From assembly GCA_964624765.1 (NCBI GenBank), contig CAZUZO010000105.1, positions 1 through 12,675 on the forward strand: 12,675 nt of DNA, written 5' to 3'. Numbering within the stretch: position 1 is the stretch's first letter; every line of letters starts with the position of its first letter. This stretch comes from JAGTVB01 sp964624765. Its GTDB lineage: Bacteria > Pseudomonadota > Gammaproteobacteria > HK1. A model generated the notes under the pieces. It saw only the letters and a list, made by a program, of their open reading frames with translations, did not search any database and was not told where the DNA came from. Made by a program: the position numbers and the translations under genes. Positions 7,014 to 12,675 of this stretch are shown one piece after another.

Positions 7014-7757
7014 ATGGCCACCCTCAATATCCATGCGGGTGCCGCCATGTCTCTATGCGGGCTCTCGGCCACCAGCCTACTGGTCGGCGACTTGGCGTCC
7101 GCCCACGAGGTGGTCCTCTATTTCACACTGGGTACCGTTGGCGGATTGCTGCCGGATCTCGATTCCGATCACTCACGATCTCTCCGCACGGGGTTTTTCC
7201 TTATCGCGCTGCTCGCTGCGTTTGCCGCCGTTTTTGGCCTGGCCCCCTATCTATCTCTGGTGGAACTCGTCGCCATCTGGGTCGGCATCTTCGTCGGGAT
7301 ACGGCACGGGGTACTTTGGATTTTCAGGCGTTTGACTAAACACCGAGGCCTGTTCCACTCCGTGCCTGCCGCCCTCTTCTGCGGCTTCACAACCGTTGCC
7401 GTTTGTTACCACTACTTCGAGTTTCCGGCTTTCGTCGCCTGGATGGCAGGCTTCCATGTGATCCTCGGGTACCTCGTTCACTTGATCCTAGATGAGGTTT
7501 ACAGCATCGATCTCGGCGGCGTAAAGGTGAAACGTTCTGCCGGCACAGCACTCAAGCTGTACTCCCGCCGATCCTGGCGAATGTGCAGCCTGCTTTATGG
7601 TGCGACTGCAGTGGCCTTCTACGCCGCACCAGAACCTGACATAGTTTCCAAAGTCATGGTCGCTGATGGAGCCTATGTGCAGATCGTAGGGAGACTCACT
7701 CCCCCTGGTGACTGGTTTGAGGCAGCCAGAGGGTTCCTGGCAGTGAATTCCCGGTAA
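7014..7757 (+). CDS. YdjM-family membrane-bound metal-dependent hydrolase
   Basis: A 247-aa protein of the YdjM/LexA-binding inner-membrane hydrolase family. Conserved, likely metal-binding motifs are His7 near the N-terminus, LPDLDSDHS (46-54), HRGLFHS (110-116) and GYLVHLILDE (152-161). Hydrophobic segments at about 34-46, 61-98, 117-132 and 142-158 suggest an inner-membrane protein. The biochemical activity of the family is not firmly known; E. coli ydjM is SOS-regulated, and I see no LexA box here. The ATG at 7014 has no convincing Shine-Dalgarno, and an ATG at 7002 is closed by a stop after two codons. The 3' end overlaps the converging dehydrogenase gene by 62 bp. Confidence 0.82.
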   Translation: MATLNIHAGAAMSLCGLSATSLLVGDLASAHEVVLYFTLGTVGGLLPDLDSDHSRSLRTGFFLIALLAAFAAVFGLAPYLSLVELVAIWVGIFVGIRHGVLWIFRRLTKHRGLFHSVPAALFCGFTTVAVCYHYFEFPAFVAWMAGFHVILGYLVHLILDEVYSIDLGGVKVKRSAGTALKLYSRRSWRMCSLLYGATAVAFYAAPEPDIVSKVMVADGAYVQIVGRLTPPGDWFEAARGFLAVNSR

Positions 7758-8757
7758 GCGGATCGCACTCTATCGGCGGGCGGGACGAAACAAAGTCACG
7801 CGAGGGATTGAGTTCCAGAGATCCCGTCAATTCGGACACGTGCGTGAACCGGTGACGCTCGAGGTAGTCGAGAATGCCGGCGTTGATGTTGGCGCATAGC
7901 AAGGGCTCGTAAAAAAGTGCCGTACCGATGCCCACGGCGCTGGCACCCACGATGAGAAATTCGATGGCATCCTCCGCGCTGGCAATGCCTCCTTGGCCGA
8001 TGATAGGCACCGCGTGGGATCTGGCTACCTGATAAACCTGATGAACCTTCAATAAGGCAACGGGCTTGATCGCCGGCCCTGACAACCCGCCTTGGTTGGC
8101 CCCCAGCACCGGGCGGCGCGTCTCGACGTCGATCGCCATCCCCATAAGGGTATTGATGACGGCCAGTGCATCGGTCCCGGCCTCGATACAGCGCCGGGCA
8201 TTTTCGGCTATGTCCGTCTGATTGGGCGACAGCTTAGTGATGATCGGCTTGCTAGTCGACGCCCGGCAGGCCTCCACCACCCGCGCTGACATATCCGGGT
8301 CGTTGCCAAACGCCACTCCACCCTGCTTGACGTTAGGACAGGAGATGTTGATCTCCATGGCATCGATGGGGGAATCATCGAAGACACGGGCGATCTCCGC
8401 ATACTCCTCAACACTAGACCCGGACAGGTTGGCGATGAAGCGAGTCTCGGAAAAATCGAGCTGCGGCAGGATAACATCCACCACCTGGCGACAGCCTGGG
8501 TTTTGCAGGCCAATGGAGTTCAACATACCGCTCGCGGTCTCGACGACGCGGTGCGGCGGGTTACCCAACCGCGCCTCAAGCGTTGTACCCTTCAGGCAGA
8601 CCGCGCCGACCTGCCGATGAGAAAACCCCGCGACCCGAGTATACTCCTGGCCGAACCCGACACAGCCCGACAGCAATACCAAGGGCGTAGCGAAATCCAG
8701 CCCACAAAATACCAATTGCAAAGACTTAGCCGCTTGTTCCGGGTGCTCGATGTTCAA
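7696..8757 (-). CDS. pyrD: Dihydroorotate dehydrogenase, class 1B-like
   Basis: Up to 353 aa; FMN enzyme oxidising dihydroorotate to orotate in pyrimidine synthesis. The catalytic base is Cys140 in NISCPNVKQGG, the class 1 signature with 1B-style flanks; class 2 enzymes use serine. Other FMN-site segments are KLSPN (175-179), NQGGLSGPAIKP (221-232), GQGGI (254-258) and GASAVGIGTA (271-280). There is no N-terminal membrane helix, so it is cytosolic. The family domain ends near residue 316; the remaining ~37 residues are an extra tail. Class 1B enzymes normally need the PyrK iron-sulfur/FAD subunit, absent here. The start is uncertain: no ATG is available; TTG at 8757 overlaps the first codons of the divergent trmL, and later TTG codons at residues 13 and 15 sit closer to the conserved core. 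Confidence 0.88.
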   Translation of the reverse strand: MNIEHPEQAAKSLQLVFCGLDFATPLVLLSGCVGFGQEYTRVAGFSHRQVGAVCLKGTTLEARLGNPPHRVVETASGMLNSIGLQNPGCRQVVDVILPQLDFSETRFIANLSGSSVEEYAEIARVFDDSPIDAMEINISCPNVKQGGVAFGNDPDMSARVVEACRASTSKPIITKLSPNQTDIAENARRCIEAGTDALAVINTLMGMAIDVETRRPVLGANQGGLSGPAIKPVALLKVHQVYQVARSHAVPIIGQGGIASAEDAIEFLIVGASAVGIGTALFYEPLLCANINAGILDYLERHRFTHVSELTGSLELNPSRDFVSSRPPIECDPLTGNSLPGTLWLPQTSHQGE

Positions 8758-9205
8758 TGTTGTGCTCTATCAGCCGGAGATACCCCCCAACACCGGCAAC
8801 ATTATACGCCTGTGCGCCAACGTGGGCGCCCAGCTGCATCTGATTCGTCCACTCGCGTTCGAACTGGATGACCGACGCTTACGCCGAGCAGGGCTTGACT
8901 ATCGGGAATGGGTCACGGTGCAGGTGCACGACTCGTTGGAAGTGTTTGAGCGAGCGGTCAGGCCACCCCGCCTCCTCGGGTTCAGCAGCAAAGCTGCCCA
9001 CTGCTATGCGAAGCTCCATTATCAACCCGGCGATGCGTTACTTTTCGGCCCAGAGACCCGCGGTCTACCGCCCACTGTGCTCAGAGCGGTACCTAAAGCC
9101 CAAGCACTTCGCATCCCCATGCGCCCCGGTAACCGCAGCTTAAACCTCTCCAACGCCGTCGCCATCGTGCTGTATGAGGCCTGGCGCCAACAGGGCTTTG
9201 CTTAG
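8750..9205 (+). CDS. trmL: tRNA (cytidine(34)-2'-O)-methyltransferase TrmL
   Basis: A 151-aa single-domain SPOUT methyltransferase, the usual length for TrmL (YibK). TrmL methylates the 2'-OH of the wobble C or cmnm5U in the two leucine tRNA isoacceptors with SAM. Characteristic pieces are MFNVVLYQPEIPPNTGNIIR (1-20), the SAM-knot segments LLFGPETRGLP (97-107) and IPMRPGNRSLNLSNAVAIVL (122-141). The ATG at 8750 has only a weak GGGTG-like ribosome site. It starts divergently from pyrD, with up to 8 bp of overlap. In E. coli trmL lies in the same cluster as gpsA and secB; here it is convergent to gpsA, with R2 copy 1 between the two 3' ends. Confidence 0.95.
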   Translation: MFNVVLYQPEIPPNTGNIIRLCANVGAQLHLIRPLAFELDDRRLRRAGLDYREWVTVQVHDSLEVFERAVRPPRLLGFSSKAAHCYAKLHYQPGDALLFGPETRGLPPTVLRAVPKAQALRIPMRPGNRSLNLSNAVAIVLYEAWRQQGFA

Positions 9206-9236
9206 TCTTTGGGCCTGACACCTTCGCAAGCCTTAG

Positions 9237-9377
9237 AAGCTGTTTTAAAAACTGCTGCGCTTGTCATAGCTGCGTTGCGCAGCGGCTCGCCATCCTCATG
9301 TACTCCCTTGTACACTCCGGTGGCTCGCCGCTGTGCGCCTTGCGACTCCGGCGCTCGCGACATTTTTAAAACAGCTT
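9237..9377. repeat. R2 MITE-like element, copy 1
   Basis: A 141-bp element with perfect 15-bp terminal inverted repeats, AAGCTGTTTTAAAAA at 9237-9251 and its reverse complement at 9363-9377. TTAG lies just outside both ends, but a clean target duplication cannot be fixed. The centre is a hairpin built around GTACTCCCTTGTAC. It lies between the convergent 3' ends of trmL and gpsA and may serve as a bidirectional terminator. It is over 90% identical, by eye, to 11285-11424 and in the same orientation. Confidence 0.82.
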
Positions 9378-9434
9378 GTTAGCTTGCCGCTACATCTGCC
9401 AGGGTCTTGGACGGAGAAAACCTCGGAGCCTCGG

Positions 9435-10445
9435 TCAGCCAAGCTCCGGCTTGATGTCCCGCGCCAGCAAGCTGTCGACCGCGGCGCGCGGTGTGCGTAC
9501 GCCCCGAAGCACGCGGTTCACCTCGGTACAGATCGGCATTTCCACCCCGTGCCGACGCGCCAACGATATGACCACCGGCGCGGCCGCCACACCTTCCACC
9601 ACCTGTCCGATATGCGCTTGCGCCGCTTCGACCGAGCTTCCCCGTCCCAATGCCAATCCGAGTCGCCGATTACGGGATTGATCGTCGGTACACGTCAGCA
9701 CTAGGTCCCCGAGACCCGCAAGCCCCGAAAACGTGCCTGCTTGCCCACCGAGGGCCACCCCCAGGCGGGTCAGCTCAGCCAGCCCACGGGTAATTAAGGC
9801 CGCCCGCGTGTTGGCACCAAACCCAAGACCATCGGCAATACCCGCCGCAACCGCCAAGACATTCTTGACGGCGCCGCCAACCTGCACGCCGATGATATCC
9901 TCACTCGTATAGACGCGAAACCGTCTGGAATGCAACCGCGCCGCTAACTGCACAGCAAACTCAGAGTTGGTTGCCGCCAAAGTCACTGCCGTGGGCAATC
10001 CCCTCGCTACCTCGCGAGCGAAGGTCGGTCCTGACACGACAGCGGTGGGTACATGCTCTCCTATGAGATTTGCAATCACTTGGTGCAGCAGTTGACCGGT
10101 ACCTGGCTCAAAGCCCTTCGTTCCCCACGCTATGCGCATGCCGTTTCGCAATTGCTTCTCGGCAGCCGCGACCACCGATCGAAAGGCACAGCTTGGGACA
10201 ACCACCAGCACATCACGGGCTTGAGCTAATGCTTCGGTGAGGTCGCTGGTGACTTGAAGCTCCGCCGGAAACACCGTACCGGGCAGAAAGCGCTCATTGC
10301 GCCGCGCACTGCGCATGGCGGCTATCTGTGTCGGGTCTCGGTCCCAGAGCCTAGTGGACTGGCCATTGCGGGCCAGCAGCACCGCCAGCGCGGTGCCCCA
10401 AGAACCCCCACCGAGGACCGCGATGGGCTCCTGTGTTGCAGACAT
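9435..10445 (-). CDS. gpsA: NAD(P)+ glycerol-3-phosphate dehydrogenase
   Basis: A 336-aa cytosolic enzyme reducing dihydroxyacetone phosphate to sn-glycerol-3-phosphate, the phospholipid backbone precursor. The N-terminal Rossmann motif is LGGGSWGTALA (11-21). GTKG (108-111) with Lys110, SGPTFA (138-143), the catalytic Lys194 in GAVKN, and GLGDLVLTCT (244-253) followed by RNRRLG (258-263) complete the family pattern. I chose the ATG at 10445 because the Rossmann strand begins six residues later; a GTG at 10496 would add 17 unconserved, cysteine-rich residues. The ribosome site is weak. It lies 263 bp downstream of secB on the same strand, as in E. coli, with an R1 half copy and a strong hairpin in between. 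Confidence 0.96.
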   Translation of the reverse strand: MSATQEPIAVLGGGSWGTALAVLLARNGQSTRLWDRDPTQIAAMRSARRNERFLPGTVFPAELQVTSDLTEALAQARDVLVVVPSCAFRSVVAAAEKQLRNGMRIAWGTKGFEPGTGQLLHQVIANLIGEHVPTAVVSGPTFAREVARGLPTAVTLAATNSEFAVQLAARLHSRRFRVYTSEDIIGVQVGGAVKNVLAVAAGIADGLGFGANTRAALITRGLAELTRLGVALGGQAGTFSGLAGLGDLVLTCTDDQSRNRRLGLALGRGSSVEAAQAHIGQVVEGVAAAPVVISLARRHGVEMPICTEVNRVLRGVRTPRAAVDSLLARDIKPELG

Positions 10446-10511
10446 CGGCACACTCTGGTCTGGATAAACGGGGTTGTGGGCAAGGCAACAGCACACTCAA
10501 GGGAGCAAGCA

Positions 10512-10541
10512 CAATAGCGACTCGTCCCCCAGTCGCTATTG
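10512..10541 (-). promoter_or_regulatory. Perfect 11-bp hairpin in the gpsA leader
   Basis: CAATAGCGACT (10512-10522) and AGTCGCTATTG (10531-10541) are perfect inverted repeats around an 8-nt loop. It stands 66 bp upstream of the gpsA ATG. No T-run follows on either strand, so it is not a standard intrinsic terminator. It could be an operator, an RNA stability element between secB and gpsA, or a Rho-related or processing structure. Confidence 0.5.
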
Positions 10542-10647
10542 CAATCACGCGAGTGCTGGTCAGTAAGGCTACAAGGCCAACTGGTCTTCTGATCGCCCTG
10601 TGCGCCGCCACCCTTTATCCCCTGCTTGACACCGGCCTCGCCATGCG

Positions 10648-10713
10648 GAGCTGATGCGCCCCGTCCGCCTAGCTCTAGGGCCGCTCGCTACGGTTTTTTC
10701 ACAACCTCTCAGT
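10648..10713 (-). repeat. R1 repeat, truncated copy D, reaching into the secB stop
   Basis: The terminus GGTTTTTTCACAACC (10692-10706) and the adjoining GTCCGCC-AGCTCT-GGGCCGCTCGC block match the copy at 11951-12096; the other half is missing. On the minus strand the match to copy A extends outward through CTGAGAGGTTGTG, so the TGA that ends secB (10709-10711) lies in sequence shared by both repeat copies. Confidence 0.65.
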
Positions 10714-11233
10714 GCAACGAGCCCTCTGAGGCTTGTTTCGGCTCTTGCTGTGGCTGCGAGGGTGTGTTGCGCGCATCGTCCAAGTGCTTGGCATACAGGG
10801 CGTCAAAGTTAACCGGTGCCAGCAGTAGTTGCGGGAAACCGCCGCGCGTAACGAGATCAGACACTACCTCGCGCGCATAGGGAAATAGGAGATTCGGGCA
10901 GAAACTGCCGAGCATCTGACCCAGATGGCCCTCGGGTACGCCCGCAATCCCAAAGATACCTGCCTGATGCACTTCCACCAGAAATGCCGTCGTCCCTTGA
11001 AGCTTAGTGGTCACGGTCACAGTCAGCACAACCTCGTAAAGCTCGGGCTCGATGCGTTTCGCATCGCTATGCAATTGAATGTCGGCTTGGGGGCGCCATT
11101 CACCACGAAAAATGCCGGGCGAGTTAGGCGTTTCAAAGGAGAGGTCTTTGATATAAATCTTGTGGATAGCAAACTGGCTCTCCGTGGTTCCCGAAGGAGC
11201 CTCGGCCTCGCTGCGTTCTCCAGTTTCAGACAT
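10709..11233 (-). CDS. secB: Protein-export chaperone SecB
   Basis: A 174-aa homotetrameric chaperone that keeps precursor proteins unfolded and hands them to SecA. Family features are FAIHKIYIKDLSFETPNSP (21-39), the alternating strand residues in YEVVLTVTVTTKL (66-78), FLVEVHQAGIF (84-94), and FCPNLLFPYAREVVSDL followed by RGGFPQLLLAPVNFDALY (111-147). The C-terminal tail (from about 151) is polar and glutamine-rich. The ATG at 11233 has a strong GGGAGGAAATC ribosome site. It is upstream of gpsA as in E. coli. The stop codon lies at the edge of an R1 half copy, so the last residues may have been changed by that insertion. Confidence 0.96.
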   Translation of the reverse strand: MSETGERSEAEAPSGTTESQFAIHKIYIKDLSFETPNSPGIFRGEWRPQADIQLHSDAKRIEPELYEVVLTVTVTTKLQGTTAFLVEVHQAGIFGIAGVPEGHLGQMLGSFCPNLLFPYAREVVSDLVTRGGFPQLLLAPVNFDALYAKHLDDARNTPSQPQQEPKQASEGSLH

Positions 11234-11284
11234 GATTTCCTCCCGTGCAATGGGGGCACCAAGGTGTCGCCTTCCTTAGAAGAG

Positions 11285-11424
11285 AAGCCGTTCAAAAACT
11301 ACTGCGCTTGCCATAGCTGCTTTGCCCAGCGGCTCGCCATCCTCATGTACTCCCTTGTACACTCCGGTGGCGAGCCGCTGTGCGCCTTGCGACTCCGGCG
11401 CTCGCGAGATTTCTACAACAGCTT
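11285..11424. repeat. R2 MITE-like element, copy 2, at the grxC position
   Basis: A 140-bp copy in the same orientation as 9237-9377. The inner 100 bp are nearly identical, while the terminal inverted repeats are decayed (AAGCCGTTCAAAAA against a right end of TTCTACAACAGCTT). The hairpin arms CAGCGGCTCGCC and GGCGAGCCGCTG are perfectly complementary here. It fills almost the whole gap between the rhodanese and secB, where E. coli has grxC. Confidence 0.8.
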
Positions 11425-11442
11425 CTTAGGAATGGACCACGA

Positions 11443-11868
11443 TCACTTCTTGGTTAACGGCAAGCTCGCATTTTGCCAGCCAAGAATCCCGCCGCTCAGA
11501 TTGTATACCCGTTCGAACCCGTGTTTTCGCAGCATAGCACAGGCTCCGGCGGACTGTTGGCCGGTGCGGCAGGCGGTGATGATCGGCCGCGAACGATGCT
11601 TCTCAAGTTTACGCATCTGCTCGGAGAGATACTTCATAGGAATGTGCATTGAATTTAAAATGTGGCCTTCGCTAAATTCCGCCTCCCCCCGTACATCGAG
11701 CACGATAGCCTCCTCATGATTGATCAGCTGTGTGGCATCTAATGGGGTAACCTTGAGAATGCCTTGTAGCCGAGGATAGACAAAGGTCCAACCGATCGCG
11801 GCAAGGAGCGCCCATAGAGCCAGGGTCAAAACCCAATGATTCGCTGCAAACTCGAGGAGTCGCTCCAT
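11443..11868 (-). CDS. yibN: Membrane-anchored rhodanese domain protein, YibN-like
   Basis: A 141-aa protein with one N-terminal membrane helix (about 12-30) and a single rhodanese domain (about 41-137). The loop ACRTGQQSA supplies the active-site Cys100, which in the family carries a persulfide. The segment ATQLINHEEAIVLDVRGEAEF (45-65) closely resembles E. coli YibN, and the place upstream of secB agrees. As I recall E. coli YibN, its loop lacks this standard CR-type cysteine, so this protein looks more clearly catalytic. The ribosome site before the ATG at 11868 is weak. Upstream on the same strand, beyond an R1 element, is a repressor of the sulfide-sensing type, which suggests sulfane-sulfur transfer. 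Confidence 0.88.
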   Translation of the reverse strand: MERLLEFAANHWVLTLALWALLAAIGWTFVYPRLQGILKVTPLDATQLINHEEAIVLDVRGEAEFSEGHILNSMHIPMKYLSEQMRKLEKHRSRPIITACRTGQQSAGACAMLRKHGFERVYNLSGGILGWQNASLPLTKK

Positions 11869-11950
11869 ATTAAAGTATCTGGGAAATGACTAACGACCTG
11901 CCCAGTGGCAGACAGTCTCGACTGACGATTCTGTTGGCCAGTAGCTTCGC

Positions 11951-12096
11951 CCAGCGCTTGCGCAAAACCTGCTACACGACCCGATAGGGGCGTTGGGCGG
12001 TGCTCGCTCCTCGCCTATCGATTTGATATATCTCGTCGCTGCGCGACGTCCGCCTGGCTCTCGGGCCGCTCGCGACGGTTTTTTCACAAGCTCTGG
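11951..12096 (-). repeat. R1 MITE-like element, copy B
   Basis: A near full-length R1 copy opposite in orientation to 6424-6573, and alignable with it across the element with few small gaps. The right terminus GGTTTTTTCACAAGC (12077-12091) is well preserved; the left one (GCTTGCGCAAAACC at 11956-11969) is worn. It occupies most of the 256 bp between the ArsR-type repressor stop and the rhodanese start, so a promoter or terminator between them may come from the repeat. Confidence 0.75.
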
Positions 12097-12124
12097 CGCC
12101 ACGACGGCCAAACCAGCCCCTCAC

Positions 12125-12442
12125 TTACATTTGATTACAGAAAACTTCCCGCATCATACTGATAAGACGCAGCGTGCGCGCATCGCCTACGCGATAATAC
12201 ACTCGATTCGCGTCCTTGCGAGCCGTTAAAATACCCTTGTCGCGTAAAATAGCGAGGTGTTGCGAAATGTTGCTCTGGGAAGTGCCCACCTCATCGACGA
12301 TGTCCTGCACGCTGACCTCACTTCCCCCCAGCGTGCAAAGAATCTTCAGGCGCAACGGATGGGCAATGGCTTTCATCGATCGCGATGCACGCTCGATATC
12401 TTCGTCGCGAGCCATCAGAGCCTTGAGACTGCTATCGTCCAT
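12125..12442 (-). CDS. ArsR-family repressor with two cysteines, SqrR/BigR/YgaV-like
   Basis: A 105-aa winged-helix repressor. The ArsR pattern is clear: KAIAHPLRLKILCTL (24-38), recognition helix TSQSNISQHLAILR (54-67), and wing ARKDANRVYYRV (74-85). The metal-site motif of classic ArsR (ELCVCDL) is absent. Instead there is one cysteine in the helix before the HTH (Cys36) and one in the last helix (Cys102, in REVFC), 66 residues apart. SqrR uses Cys41 and Cys107, also 66 apart, to sense persulfides, and BigR and YgaV share the design; I infer the same role here. The ATG at 12442 is chosen; a TTG at 12472 would start inside an R2 remnant, and an ATG at 12415 is also possible. Ribosome sites are weak. 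Confidence 0.85.
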   Translation of the reverse strand: MDDSSLKALMARDEDIERASRSMKAIAHPLRLKILCTLGGSEVSVQDIVDEVGTSQSNISQHLAILRDKGILTARKDANRVYYRVGDARTLRLISMMREVFCNQM

Positions 12443-12460
12443 AGCCAGCCCAACGCGAAG

Positions 12461-12518
12461 AAGCTGTTTCAAAAAAGACTGTGCTGGTCATAACAGCGCC
12501 ACACAGCAGCTCGCACGT
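12461..12518. repeat. R2 repeat, decayed left-end copy 3
   Basis: AAGCTGTTTCAAAAAA, then a CTGTGCTGGTCATA block and CACAGCAGCTCGC, follow the left half of R2 copy 1 at roughly 60-70% identity by eye; the right half is missing. It lies directly upstream of the repressor ATG at 12442, so the repressor promoter probably overlaps it. Confidence 0.5.
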
Positions 12519-12530
12519 TTTATAGACCCG

Positions 12531-12549
12531 CCTCTCCTCGACATAGAGG
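12531..12549. promoter_or_regulatory. CCTCT-N9-AGAGG dyad upstream of the repressor gene
   Basis: A 5-bp perfect inverted repeat about 90 bp upstream of the repressor start. It is the only dyad I see in this stretch and could be an operator. BigR/SqrR operators are usually AT-rich, which this one is not, so support is weak. Confidence 0.2.
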
Positions 12550-12675
12550 TGATTGCCCACGACCTAGCCCCGCCTCGCCAAGCTCATGGCCAGCCTGCCA
12601 CCATCATAAAAAGCATGGCGGACGAAACCGCCCTCCTGCCGTGCCTTGCTGTACCGGGGCTCGGAACGGTTTTTT

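Noticed and set aside
9333..9704. A 123-codon plus-strand frame from R2 into the gpsA complement
   Set aside because: It begins in the repeat and runs antisense to gpsA. It is a shadow frame.
9237..12518. R2 copies considered as a CRISPR-like or direct repeat array
   Set aside because: Only three copies, kilobases apart, with internal hairpins and terminal inverted repeats; there are no spacers and no cas genes.
12640..12675. Possible fifth R1 terminus at the right window edge (GGCTCGGAACGGTTTTTT)
   Set aside because: Only the ACGGTTTTTT end and a few bases match and the window stops there, so homology cannot be claimed.

Overview
The window looks like the chromosome of a gammaproteobacterium. 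The strongest evidence is the minus-strand run yibN-type rhodanese, secB, gpsA, with trmL beside it. This is the neighbourhood known from E. coli (yibN-grxC-secB-gpsA-cysE-trmL). A PrsK-type sensor kinase also points to a bacterium with the PEP-CTERM/exosortase A exopolysaccharide system. No genus can be named from sequence alone. I see no rRNA, tRNA, CRISPR array, phage module or intact transposase.

Left part (1-5604), all on the minus strand and listed in transcription order: a GlpQ-like glycerophosphodiester phosphodiesterase, an alpha/beta hydrolase, an ADP-ribosylglycohydrolase (DraG family), then prsK. The first three are 70 and 131 bp apart and may be co-transcribed. prsK stands behind a 369-bp gap, and its usual partner prsR is not in the 204 bp downstream of it. 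Centre (5605-7013): a divergent small gene with a very strong ribosome binding site encodes a probable ribbon-helix-helix protein of 104 aa. After it comes about 890 bp without a credible gene, holding one and perhaps two MITE-like elements. Then (7014-9205) a YdjM-family membrane protein converges on a class 1B-like dihydroorotate dehydrogenase and overlaps it tail to tail. The dehydrogenase is divergent from trmL, with overlapping 5' ends if its TTG start is right. Right part (9435-12442), all minus: a two-cysteine ArsR-type repressor of the SqrR/BigR/YgaV persulfide-sensing kind, a membrane-anchored rhodanese, secB and gpsA.

The most striking non-coding signal is two families of short repeats with terminal inverted repeats that fill the gaps between genes. 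R1 is about 150 bp: near full-length copies at 6424-6573 and 11951-12096, half copies at 3495-3568 and 10648-10713. R2 is about 140 bp: copies at 9237-9377 and 11285-11424, and a decayed left end at 12461-12518. A weaker third candidate, R3, lies at 6815-6945. None encodes a transposase, so they look like MITEs moved in trans. One R2 copy sits exactly where grxC lies in E. coli, between the rhodanese and secB. An R1 half copy contributes the secB stop codon region, and another abuts the Shine-Dalgarno of the DraG-family gene.

Functionally, glpQ (release of glycerol-3-phosphate), gpsA (its synthesis) and the alpha/beta hydrolase could touch phospholipid turnover, but nothing shows they act together. 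The best-supported functional pairing is the repressor with two cysteines 66 residues apart, the same spacing as SqrR, next to a rhodanese with an intact active-site cysteine. This suggests sulfide or persulfide handling.
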